In this document: positions 8,936 to 17,209 of the stretch, piece by piece
How positions within the stretch are numbered: position 1 is the stretch's first letter
Layout of the letters: every line of letters starts with the position of its first letter
DNA from: JAEUIE01 sp046350055
GTDB taxonomy: Bacteria; Planctomycetota; Planctomycetia; Gemmatales; HRBIN36
Assembly (NCBI GenBank): GCA_046350055.1
Contig: JAXMBC010000001.1
Location: 3,100,001-3,164,000 of the forward strand
Direction of reading: 5' to 3'
Length of the DNA: 64,000 nucleotides
Position numbers and translations under genes: made by a program
Notes under the pieces: model-generated
The model's input: only the letters and a program-made list of their open reading frames with translations
Told to the model about the DNA's origin: nothing
The model's database searches: none

Positions 8936-9799
8936 CTAATTGAAACTATCCGGGATGACCAGCAAGGGGCAGGGGCAGTCGTGAAGAACCTGCTCGGTAG
9001 TGGTTCCTCTGAACTTATCGAGGATGCCTTCTGATCCCTCCGTGACCATGATCATCAAACTAGCCTGCAATTCCTCGGATGCTTTGAGGATTTCCTCAAC
9101 AGGTTTACCTTGCCGACACATTTTGACGATAGTCCAGTCGCCTTCAGGAAGGACGACTTCGGGGAAGTCCGATTCCTCACCGACGTGCAGCAAGGTGAGC
9201 CTTGAATCAGCATTCCCGAAGGCTTTCAGTGCACGCAGCCCACGCTCGATAGCTCCACCTACCCCCTTGGGACCATCCACTGGAATGAGTATTTGATTCA
9301 TACTGACTTGACCGGTTTCCAGATCAACACATCCACGTGCACCGGCAGGTACAAACAGTGTGGGAACCGAAAGATGACGTGACACTTGCTCTGCAGTGGA
9401 CGGATTGAACCAGGTAGCCCAGCCTTTTCGTCGTTGTGTAGCAAGCACGAGAATTTCGACTGGTGCTTTCTGAAGATAACCCGTTACCGCACCGACAACA
9501 TTGCTGGTATCAGGCACATGGATCTTCTCGATCTGCACTCCCATCTTGGAGACGTCTGCGCGACGGGCCCCCTGCTCCAGGAGGCCCCAGTTTTGCAGTG
9601 TGGTGCGTACCGAGGGGAAATTATCCCAGTCGGCGTCTTTATCCTTGCTGACATGCATGATGGTGAGCCTGGCTTTGTTGTTGATCGCCAGACGCAATGC
9701 ATGGGCAAAGGCCAGCTCCGATTCAGGGGAAAAATCCGTGGTATGCAGTATATACCGGGCCACATCACTGAAACGGGACGGAACATCGGCTGTTGGCAT
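8936..9799 (-). CDS. Tandem universal stress protein (two UspA domains)
   Basis: 287 residues made of two UspA-like domains. Domain 1 (about 15-150) starts ILHTTDFSPESELAFAHAL and ends with VPTLFVPAG; domain 2 (about 165-285) starts ILIPVDGPKGVGGAIERGL and ends CPLLVIPDS. The G-x2-G-x9-G(S/T) nucleotide loop is recognisable near the end of domain 2 (EGSEGILDKFRGTTTEQV) and degenerate in domain 1, so ATP binding is likely only in domain 2. Cytoplasmic stress protein; exact role unknown. It lies 22 bp upstream of the VanZ-cNMP gene on the same strand, a likely two-gene unit. Confidence 0.9.
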   Translation of the reverse strand: MPTADVPSRFSDVARYILHTTDFSPESELAFAHALRLAINNKARLTIMHVSKDKDADWDNFPSVRTTLQNWGLLEQGARRADVSKMGVQIEKIHVPDTSNVVGAVTGYLQKAPVEILVLATQRRKGWATWFNPSTAEQVSRHLSVPTLFVPAGARGCVDLETGQVSMNQILIPVDGPKGVGGAIERGLRALKAFGNADSRLTLLHVGEESDFPEVVLPEGDWTIVKMCRQGKPVEEILKASEELQASLMIMVTEGSEGILDKFRGTTTEQVLHDCPCPLLVIPDSFN

Positions 9800-9989
9800 G
9801 TGTCAAACCCTGTAAGACAAATCCACGTTGCAACCAGACCATCTGCGGAAACGAATCGTATCCTATGTCTCAGCAGTGATAGCATCCAGTTGAAAGCAGT
9901 CTTTCAATCCTTATACCCTGACACAGAACAATCAAGCTTCGCAACGATTCGAACTTGTGCATAGTTAATTCGAAGGAGCCTGATTCCAT

Positions 9990-10973
9990 ATGAGCCATGA
10001 TAATCGTCAACGATCTGCTCCCAATGCAGCATCGCCGGGTTATCGAGTTGTTCATCTGCGTGACTTTGACCAGGCAACTCAGTTTTTTCCCCATTTCAAT
10101 GGTCGGTTTGAACAGATCTCTCGAGGTGTATTCCAGGGCAGGCTGCAATTTGTGCTGGGTGAGACGACTCGCATCGTACAGATACACAGCAATCAGCAGG
10201 TAGTGTTGAAGGGAGACGAAGCTTCCGGGTTGATGGGAATCTACCCGGTGTTGGCGCAGAACTCAGCAAACCTGTGGCGCGGCAAACGGTTGCAACAAGG
10301 CCAGGTGGTTGTACATGGCCCTGGTACGCATGTGAATCACCTTGCAGCCAGGCGTTCCAGTAGTTTTGGCGTATCCCTGGATCCTGAACAATTCATGCAG
10401 ACTGCTCGCGTACTGCTGGGTTCTGATGGAATCGTTTTTCCCGGTAGCTGGTCAGCTGCGACAGTCAATCCGGCCTATTTTGACCGATCCAACCAGATCA
10501 TCCATCAATGGGTCACTACTGCTGCAAGTCACCCAGGCTTCATGAAAACTGTGGAATGTCAACGTCTTGAAAAAGAAGTATTGCGCTCGCTGATTACCAT
10601 GCTTTTCCCCAATGTCTTCAACAAGGAAATGCTGACGCATTCCAGAAGAATGCAATTGGTTTTCCGGGCGGAAGAAATCATGCGGGCCAACCTCAAGAGT
10701 GCTCTTGGTAGTTTCGAGCTTTGTAAGGAACTTGGAGTTAGTGATCGTACATTGCGACTGGCATTTCATGAACGCTACGGGATAGGCCACATGGCCTTCT
10801 TCAAGGTTTTGCGTCTGAACGCGGTGCGGGACTTGCTGAAACAGCAATCACATACAAGCGTCCAGGAAGCTGCCAACGCATTGGGCTTTACTCATCTGGG
10901 CAATTTTGCTGCGGATTACTCCCGTCACTTTGGGGAGTTGCCCAGCGAGACAATCAAACGATGTCAACAATGA
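9990..10973 (+). CDS. AraC-family transcriptional regulator
   Basis: 327 residues. The N-terminal two thirds is an effector or dimerisation domain without strong motifs (IQIHSNQQVVLKGDEASGLM). The last about 100 residues hold two helix-turn-helix units, FELCKELGVSDRTLRLAFHE and SVQEAANALGFTHLGNFAADY, ending in the family signature HFGELPSETIK. AAGGAG lies 14 nt before the ATG, rather far, so the start is slightly uncertain. Divergent from the usp gene and immediately upstream of the sulfatase region on the same strand, so control of sulfatase expression is a reasonable inference. Confidence 0.9.
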   Translation: MSHDNRQRSAPNAASPGYRVVHLRDFDQATQFFPHFNGRFEQISRGVFQGRLQFVLGETTRIVQIHSNQQVVLKGDEASGLMGIYPVLAQNSANLWRGKRLQQGQVVVHGPGTHVNHLAARRSSSFGVSLDPEQFMQTARVLLGSDGIVFPGSWSAATVNPAYFDRSNQIIHQWVTTAASHPGFMKTVECQRLEKEVLRSLITMLFPNVFNKEMLTHSRRMQLVFRAEEIMRANLKSALGSFELCKELGVSDRTLRLAFHERYGIGHMAFFKVLRLNAVRDLLKQQSHTSVQEAANALGFTHLGNFAADYSRHFGELPSETIKRCQQ

Positions 10974-11128
10974 CATGCAAACTAATGAGAACAATGAAGG
11001 TAAATTGCCAAAATTGGATATTCAATTGCATTTTGATTTACAAATGACAATGACGCAATTAAGTTGAACAACGTCCATACCACTCTTTGACGTGTTCGAT
11101 CTATTATTCGACGGTTGAACACTCTTTC

Positions 11129-11140
11129 AGCTAATTAGCT
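11129..11140. promoter_or_regulatory. Perfect 12-bp palindrome upstream of sulfatase A
   Basis: AGCTAATTAGCT is a perfect palindrome centred about 45 bp before the sulfatase A start. It could be an operator, but no second copy was found before the paralogous sulfatase at 17210. Confidence 0.3.
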
Positions 11141-11179
11141 ATGTGGACTCACAGATCTGTTTCACACCAGGAGTACTTT

Positions 11180-12889
11180 ATGCTGAGTCGATCGAAATTG
11201 GCTACCTTCATGCTCTTAGCGATGGGAGCAGTGCTAGGTTGGGCTGCCGGGGCAGGGCATCTCAGCTTCCATACTGCTGTACAAGCGGCAGCGGATAACC
11301 ATCCTGCTATTTCAGTCAAGTCTTCTGAAGATGTGGTTTCCTGTTGCACTCCGGCGCAGACAGCGCTGCCTGTCAGCATTACTACTCACAATGCTAAAGT
11401 CGCATCCAAAATGCAGAAGGAAGGCAAGAAGCCCAACATCTGCATCATCTGGGGTGATGACATTGGCTGGAACAACCCCAGTGCTTACAACCGCGGAATG
11501 ATGGGCTATCAGACCCCGAACATTGATCGTGTAGCAAAGGAAGGTGGATTGTTTACCGACTGGTACGGTCAACAGTCATGCACCGCAGGCCGTGCAGCCT
11601 TCATCACCGGGCAGAGTCCATTCCGCACCGGTCTGCTCAAGGTAGGTCTCCCGGGCGCCAAAGAAGGGTTGTCCGATAAGGACCCCACAATTCCTGCGCT
11701 TCTCAAGAATCACGGGTATATGACCGCCCAATATGGCAAGAACCACCTGGGTGATCGGGATGAACACCTGCCTACCAACCATGGCTTCGATGAATTTTAT
11801 GGCAACCTGTATCACCTGAATGCAGAACAGGAACCTGAACATCCTGATTACTTCAAAAATCCCCAACTCAAGAAGATGTTTGGGCCTCGTGGCGTCATCA
11901 AGTCTTTTGCTAATGGCCAGATCACCGATACCGGTCCATTGACAATTGAACGGATGAAGACGGTTGATGAAGAAGTAACCAAGGGTGCACTGGACTTCGT
12001 GGACCGAGCCGTGAAAGCTGAGAAGCCCTTCTTCCTCTGGTGGAACTCGACACGCATGCACATCTGGACTCACTTGAAGAAAGAGTCCGAGGGCAAGACA
12101 GGACTGGGTGTTTATCCAGACGGCATGGTTGAACACGATGGTCACGTTGGACAGTTGCTTGACAAACTTGACAAGCTGGGAATCGCCGACAACACGATCG
12201 TGATGTATTCGACCGACAACGGTGCTGAATGCTTCTCCTGGCCGGACGGTGGCAGCACACCATTCCGCAATGAAAAGAACTCCAACTGGGAAGGTGGCTA
12301 TCGCGTTCCCTGTATGATCCGCTGGCCCGGCGTTATCAAGCCAGGTTCCGTGTTCAATGGCATTTGTTCGCATGAAGACATGCTGATGACACTGCTGGCA
12401 GCAGCCGGTGAGCCGGACATCAAGGAGAAGTTGATGAATGGCCACAAGGCGAATGGACGGGACTACAAAGTGCACCTGGATGGGTACAACCTGATCCCTT
12501 ATTTCAAGGGCGAGGTGAAGGAATCTCCCCGTCACGAGTTCTTCTACTGGACCGACGACGGCAACCTGGCCAACCTGCGGTACGACCGCTGGAAGATCGT
12601 GTTCATGGAACAGCGTGGGCATGGCCTGGAAGTCTGGCAGGAACCATTGGTGACGCTGCGCTTCCCGAAATTGTTCTGCCTGCGGACCGATCCGTTTGAA
12701 CGGGCCGACCACGAAGCGGGAGATTACAACCGTTGGCGAGTAGACCATGCGTTCGTCCTTTTGCCAGCTGTCGCCTACGTCAGCCAGCACCTGGAAACAT
12801 ACAAGGCTTACCCACCACGGCAAAAGCCCGGTAGCTTCAATCTGGACCAGGTCCTTCAGAAGCTGCAAGAGGGTGGTGGGAACAAGTAG
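11180..12889 (+). CDS. Secreted arylsulfatase A (type I, formylglycine)
   Basis: 569 residues from the ATG at 11180, chosen because CAGGAG ends 6 nt upstream and because the paralog at 17210 starts at the same codon. An N-terminal hydrophobic signal (TFMLLAMGAVLGWAAGAG) targets it for export. The catalytic C-T-A-G-R motif places the Cys converted to formylglycine at residue 134, and metal ligands are visible in IWGDDIGW and STDNGAE. Type I sulfatases hydrolyse sulfate esters in the periplasm; the substrate is unknown. A Cys pair (SCCTPAQTALPVSI) lies between signal and catalytic domain and is also present in the paralog. Formylglycine is probably installed by the enzyme encoded at 19074. Confidence 0.92.
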   Translation: MLSRSKLATFMLLAMGAVLGWAAGAGHLSFHTAVQAAADNHPAISVKSSEDVVSCCTPAQTALPVSITTHNAKVASKMQKEGKKPNICIIWGDDIGWNNPSAYNRGMMGYQTPNIDRVAKEGGLFTDWYGQQSCTAGRAAFITGQSPFRTGLLKVGLPGAKEGLSDKDPTIPALLKNHGYMTAQYGKNHLGDRDEHLPTNHGFDEFYGNLYHLNAEQEPEHPDYFKNPQLKKMFGPRGVIKSFANGQITDTGPLTIERMKTVDEEVTKGALDFVDRAVKAEKPFFLWWNSTRMHIWTHLKKESEGKTGLGVYPDGMVEHDGHVGQLLDKLDKLGIADNTIVMYSTDNGAECFSWPDGGSTPFRNEKNSNWEGGYRVPCMIRWPGVIKPGSVFNGICSHEDMLMTLLAAAGEPDIKEKLMNGHKANGRDYKVHLDGYNLIPYFKGEVKESPRHEFFYWTDDGNLANLRYDRWKIVFMEQRGHGLEVWQEPLVTLRFPKLFCLRTDPFERADHEAGDYNRWRVDHAFVLLPAVAYVSQHLETYKAYPPRQKPGSFNLDQVLQKLQEGGGNK

Positions 12890-12931
12890 GTTTGCTCGTC
12901 GCACGGATGCGAATGTAAAACAAGAAAACAC

Positions 12932-12965
12932 GGGGGTGGTGTCCGCAAGGCGCCACTCCCCTTTT
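12932..12965 (+). terminator. Terminator-like hairpin after sulfatase A
   Basis: GGGGGTGGTG pairs imperfectly (one bulge, wobble pairs) with CGCCACTCCCC around a short loop and is followed by TTTT. Similar in position and in its GGTGG/CCACC core to the hairpin after sulfatase B. Confidence 0.65.
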
Positions 12966-13026
12966 GTTGCTTTCCATCGGCTCTACCGACTGACAACAGA
13001 CATTTTCAATATTTGAGGTATCTCTC

Positions 13027-14925
13027 ATGACATACGAAACACCATCCCGTCGCGAGTTCCTGGCTGGCTCAGCCATCAGTGCTGCCACGCTGCTGTTGAA
13101 TGCCAAACCAGCCGCCGCAGCGGACGGCAAGAAGACCTTCACCATTCTGCACACCAACGACCTGCACTCGAACTTTCTCGGCATGAGCCCCGCCTCGGAC
13201 TACTCTCCCTTCACACTCAACGACGACAAAACACGCGGCGGATTCGCACGACTGGCTGCCCTGATCGCTTCGCGGAAAGAGGCACGCAAGGATCTGGGGC
13301 CGGTTCTGATCCTAGACGGCGGCGACTACAGCATGGGCACCGCCTTCGGCGCTGCCATCCGCGAAACGGGTGCAGAGTTGCTCCTGCTTTCACGAATGGG
13401 CTACGATGCTACCACCCTGGGCAACCACGATTTCGACCTTGGCCCGGATGGATTGTCCAAATCCATCGAGGTGGCGGTCAAGGCGGGTCGCATCCCGGCG
13501 ATTGTTGCCTCGAATACCAACGTCTCGGCAACGGATGCCAAGTTGACCGGCCTCCAGCGTCTGGCTAAGGAAGGAACGGTCCGACGGCACCTCGTGATCG
13601 AACGCGGCGGCATCCGATTCGGTATCTTCGGGCTGCTTGGCAAAGAGGCCCAGTTCTACACCAGTGGTGCTGGTGCCGTCACCTTCCCCGATCCTATCGA
13701 AACCGCCAGGGAGATGGTGAAACTCCTCCGCGAACAGGAGAAGGTGGATGTGGTCATCTGTCTCAGCCATGCCGGATTGAACAAAGGTAAGGATGGGCGA
13801 TTCACCGACGGCGAAGATGTGCAGCTTGCCAAAGCCGTCCCCGGCATTGATGTGGTGATTGGCGGCCACACCCACACCGCACTCAACGAGCCACTTCTCG
13901 TCAATGGCCGCACGCCCGTCGTCCAGACCGGGAAGTATGGCGAGAATCTCGGCGAACTGGTCATTACCCACGATGGCAACAAGCTGCAAGTCGAGTCGTA
14001 CAAGCTGCATCCCATCGACGACTCGATTGCCGGCGACAAAGCCATTGCGGACGAGATCGAAACGATCAAGAAGACCGTGACCGAGGCTGTGTTCGCATCG
14101 CGTGGCTACCGGATTGATCAGCCGCTCGCGGTGGCCCCGCTTGATCTGCCGAACACGTTTACCGACATCGCTGCAGGTACTCTCCTGGCCAACCTTGTCA
14201 CTGATTCCTTCCGCAAGGCGACGAAAGCGGACATCGGATTCACGGCCAACGGCCTGATGCGGTCCCCCTTGAGTCGGGGGAAGTCGGGCGTACAGACGGT
14301 CTACGACGTCTTCGCGGTGGCCCCGCTCGGCGACGGCATCGCGGACGCGACGGCGGGCAGCGCCCTCGTCACTGCCTACTTTACAGGAGCCGAACTCAAG
14401 AATATTCTCGAGTTCTGCCTCCTCGATACACCGGCGCACCCTGGCGAGTATTTCCCACGTGCATCTGGCATGCGGTTCAGCTACGACAAGTCGCGTAAGC
14501 CGTTCGATGTCGTGACCGGTATCGAACTGGGTGACTTGGATCGGGGCTACCAGCCGATCGACATCACAGGCAAAGAAGCCAAGTTGTACAGCCTGGCGTG
14601 TCCGTTGTATCTCGGCCTGTTTATCGTGGCGATTCCGAAGTACACCAAGGGCAAGCTAAACCTGGTCCCCAAGAACAAGGACGGCCAGCCGCTCAAGTCC
14701 AGGACTGAAGCCCTCGACTTACCTCGCGACAGCACCCCCGATCTGCTCCCGCCACGAGGTTCGGTGGACAAGGACAGTGTTGCCACCGAAGGCGCGGCTC
14801 GCGAGATCAAGGAATGGCAGGCGATCAGGGACTACCTGCGAAGCCTGCCGGCCAAGCAGGGCGAACTGCCGATCATCCCCGTTGATGAACGCGCCGCGGA
14901 GGTGCGCGCGATCAAGGTGGGGTGA
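13027..14925 (+). CDS. Bifunctional metallophosphatase / 5'-nucleotidase, Tat-exported
   Basis: 632 residues. The N-terminus carries a twin-arginine signal (SRREFLAGSAISAATLLL). The calcineurin-type metallophosphatase domain (about 38-330) shows all metal motifs: LHTNDLHS, DGGDYSMG, GNHDFDLG, and GGHTHT. The C-terminal 5'-nucleotidase domain (about 350-550) has the substrate-binding region AAGTLLANLVTDSFRKA and FTANGLMRSPL. Expected role: hydrolysis of extracytoplasmic nucleotides or other phosphomonoesters and diesters to recover phosphate and nucleosides. GAGG lies 7-8 nt before the ATG. Base composition is about 65% G+C in samples counted by hand, well above neighbouring genes (about 52%), which suggests a different origin. 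Confidence 0.93.
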   Translation: MTYETPSRREFLAGSAISAATLLLNAKPAAAADGKKTFTILHTNDLHSNFLGMSPASDYSPFTLNDDKTRGGFARLAALIASRKEARKDLGPVLILDGGDYSMGTAFGAAIRETGAELLLLSRMGYDATTLGNHDFDLGPDGLSKSIEVAVKAGRIPAIVASNTNVSATDAKLTGLQRLAKEGTVRRHLVIERGGIRFGIFGLLGKEAQFYTSGAGAVTFPDPIETAREMVKLLREQEKVDVVICLSHAGLNKGKDGRFTDGEDVQLAKAVPGIDVVIGGHTHTALNEPLLVNGRTPVVQTGKYGENLGELVITHDGNKLQVESYKLHPIDDSIAGDKAIADEIETIKKTVTEAVFASRGYRIDQPLAVAPLDLPNTFTDIAAGTLLANLVTDSFRKATKADIGFTANGLMRSPLSRGKSGVQTVYDVFAVAPLGDGIADATAGSALVTAYFTGAELKNILEFCLLDTPAHPGEYFPRASGMRFSYDKSRKPFDVVTGIELGDLDRGYQPIDITGKEAKLYSLACPLYLGLFIVAIPKYTKGKLNLVPKNKDGQPLKSRTEALDLPRDSTPDLLPPRGSVDKDSVATEGAAREIKEWQAIRDYLRSLPAKQGELPIIPVDERAAEVRAIKVG

Positions 14926-15049
14926 GGCGATTCCGATCGAGCAAAGCGCATGCAGTGCAAAGTAGAGATTCGCCAGTTTTCGGTTGCGATGTTATGATCG
15001 TTTTCGTAAAGCAAAGTAATTCTATCTGTTCACTTGCTCAGGAGTACTA

Positions 15050-16540
15050 ATGTCCATCAATTTTTCAGTGTCTGGCATGAATGTCTTTGCGTTAGCTCTT
15101 GGCTGCTTCGCAATCATCGCGGTGGAGCCTGCCGTGCCCGCGCAGGAACCGAAGGCCCAAGCGGGCGCTTCGCCCACGAAACAATCCACATCGGCGTCGT
15201 TTCAAGAGCTCGAACAACAAGTCCTGCAGCATCGCGGCATCGAGGCAGTGATCTGGGGCATGCCGGCGGTCAATCGCGATCTTATGTACCAGACGATGCT
15301 CCGCGAGACCAAGGGCCGGGACAACCAACTGCTCTACTGGTCGAAGTTGCTCGACTGGAAGAACCAGACCCTCACGCCTAACACCGATGTGATCTATCTC
15401 ACGCCGTACTTCGACACGAAGGATGTGGGCCCGGTCGTCATGGAGATTCCGCCGGCCGAGGGTGGTGCCATCGTTGGTACGATCATGGATGCCTGGCAGA
15501 CGCCGCTCGAAGATGTGGGACCAGCAGGCGCGGACAAAGGCAAGGGTGGGAAATACCTCTTGCTCCCGCCGGGCCACTCCGCCAAGGTTCCCGACGGGTA
15601 CATCGCGTTGCCGTTGTCGACGTACAAGGGGTATGCCCTGCTCCGGTCGATTCGCCAGAGCGGCAGCGACGCCGACTTGCTCAAGGCAGTGGAGTACGGC
15701 AAGAAGATCAAGATCTACCCCCTGTCGAACGCGGACAATCCACCTCCGACGACCTACGTGGATGCCGCCGGCGTTCTGTACGACGCGACCATTCCGTATG
15801 ACATCCGCTTTTTTGAATCGCTCAATCGCGTGATCCAGCACGAACCGTGGCTGGAGCGCGACCGGGCCATGATCGATAAGCTGCGGACGCTCGGCATTGA
15901 AAAGGGCAAGAAGTTCGCCCCCGATGCGAAAATGGTCCAAGCCCTCAACGCCGCCGCCAAGCAGGCGCATCAGTACCTCGATGGTAAGTATCATGACCTC
16001 ACCAAAGGGCCGTTCGCGCCGGGGAGCCGATGGTGCTTTCCCGAGAACATGGGACTGGTCTTCAAAGCGGCCTCCGAAGGCTTTGCCACTCCGAATTTTT
16101 ACCCGGTCGAGGATCGCGGACTGCTGCTCTCGTTCATCTTCTTCATGCCCAAACAGATGGGGCAAGGCCAGTTCTACCTGCTCGGATTGGTGGACAAAGA
16201 CGGCAAGCTGCTCGACGGCAGTAAGACGTATCGGCTCAAGGTTCCGGCCAACGCCCCCATCCGTCAATACTGGTCAGCGACGCTGTACGATCGGAACACT
16301 CACGCGCTCATTCGCAAGATGTCACACGCAGCCCGTTCCTCCCAGAGCCCGGGTTTGCAGGTCAATGCGGATGGATCGGTGGACCTGTACTTCGGGCCGA
16401 AAGCCCCAGCGGGCAAAGAGTCGAACTGGACACCGACGGATCCGAATGGGGAATTCGAGATCCTCTTCCGCTTCTACGGCCCCTTACCATCGCTGTTTGA
16501 CAAGACGTGGATATTGCCGGACGTCGAACTCGTAAAGTGA
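15050..16540 (+). CDS. Exported DUF1254/DUF1214 protein
   Basis: 496 residues. AGGAG lies 6 nt before the ATG. Signal peptide up to about PAQEPK (residue 30). The DUF1254 domain (about 60-190) includes VIWGMPAVNRDLMYQ and the NTDVIYLTPYFD region; the DUF1214 domain lies near the C-terminus (YWSATLYDRNTHALI, then DLYFGPKAP). These domains commonly occur together in secreted bacterial proteins, but no biochemical function is established. It shares the high G+C of the preceding 5'-nucleotidase gene and lies with it between the two sulfatase paralogs, so a joint role in processing extracellular organic sulfate or phosphate is possible but unproven. Confidence 0.9.
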   Translation: MSINFSVSGMNVFALALGCFAIIAVEPAVPAQEPKAQAGASPTKQSTSASFQELEQQVLQHRGIEAVIWGMPAVNRDLMYQTMLRETKGRDNQLLYWSKLLDWKNQTLTPNTDVIYLTPYFDTKDVGPVVMEIPPAEGGAIVGTIMDAWQTPLEDVGPAGADKGKGGKYLLLPPGHSAKVPDGYIALPLSTYKGYALLRSIRQSGSDADLLKAVEYGKKIKIYPLSNADNPPPTTYVDAAGVLYDATIPYDIRFFESLNRVIQHEPWLERDRAMIDKLRTLGIEKGKKFAPDAKMVQALNAAAKQAHQYLDGKYHDLTKGPFAPGSRWCFPENMGLVFKAASEGFATPNFYPVEDRGLLLSFIFFMPKQMGQGQFYLLGLVDKDGKLLDGSKTYRLKVPANAPIRQYWSATLYDRNTHALIRKMSHAARSSQSPGLQVNADGSVDLYFGPKAPAGKESNWTPTDPNGEFEILFRFYGPLPSLFDKTWILPDVELVK

Positions 16541-16584
16541 AATCTAGCCTGACACTGGGCTAGCCTAGGTCGGGTCTTCTATTT

Positions 16585-17022
16585 ATGAGACTCATGCCGA
16601 TGCATCCACTTGATTGCTTTTTCACTCGTACTGTTAAGCCTTTCTTTCTGTTCACCGGAGCTGGAACCTCGCTGGTCGGGCTGTACGCTTTTGCGCCAGC
16701 ATGGACCATGACCAACATTGGCAAACTACCATACCTCCAGGACTACACCATCATCATCCAGCACTGGGGGATGATGGTGTGCCTGATGGGTATCGCCATG
16801 ATGGCGGCAGCAGTGGTTCCTGCCTGGCGTTTGCCGATCCTGCTGTACAGTGCCATTGAAAAAGCATTCATGGTCTGGCTGGTGCTTTCCAATGCAAGGC
16901 AGCCGTTTGTGAGTGGCTTCTGGGTTCCGTTTGCTATCGATTTGACCGTTGTCGTTTACACCATTGGATACTTTGCGACATGCGGATTTCGACATCGTCA
17001 GCTTGTGTCCAACGGAGTTTGA
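16585..17022 (+). CDS. Small four-helix membrane protein
   Basis: 145 residues with four hydrophobic segments (about 18-40, 52-76, 82-100, 112-130) separated by short loops. Tyr, Trp and Met are frequent at helix ends (YTIIIQHWGMMVCLMGIAMM). In-frame alternative ATGs at codons 4 and 6 make the exact start uncertain. Base composition returns here to that of the flanking genes. It lies 45 bp after the DUF1254 gene and 188 bp before sulfatase B. I do not recognise a family with certainty; it resembles small DoxX/DUF4345-like membrane proteins in topology only. Confidence 0.7.
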   Translation: MRLMPMHPLDCFFTRTVKPFFLFTGAGTSLVGLYAFAPAWTMTNIGKLPYLQDYTIIIQHWGMMVCLMGIAMMAAAVVPAWRLPILLYSAIEKAFMVWLVLSNARQPFVSGFWVPFAIDLTVVVYTIGYFATCGFRHRQLVSNGV

Positions 17023-17209
17023 TCGATCTACCGACGAATGCTGTTCGTTTTGCCGTTTTTGGATAAGAGCGTCTGCTTTATTTACTACTTGAGGAAAGAC
17101 CATAGAAACATGGTGTAGCGCAATACAGGTTTGTTTGTTGTTCTGTCAGACACGTACTACCTACTGTCCGTTTCACTTTTTTGTCCACTTCCGTAACACG
17201 AGGTACCTC

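Noticed and set aside
8936..9799. Link of the tandem universal stress protein to Kdp because KdpD also contains a Usp domain
   Set aside because: It lies 12 kb from kdp, in a different transcription unit, and no shared regulatory site was seen.
11576..12931. 451-codon open frame on the minus strand opposite sulfatase A
   Set aside because: It lies wholly antisense to a clear sulfatase, has no recognisable domain or start site and follows from the codon bias of the plus-strand gene.
15092..16267. 391-codon minus-strand frame opposite the DUF1254 gene, and a similar 349-codon frame at 13390-14439
   Set aside because: Both are antisense to well-supported genes in the GC-rich block, where stop codons are rare on the other strand.
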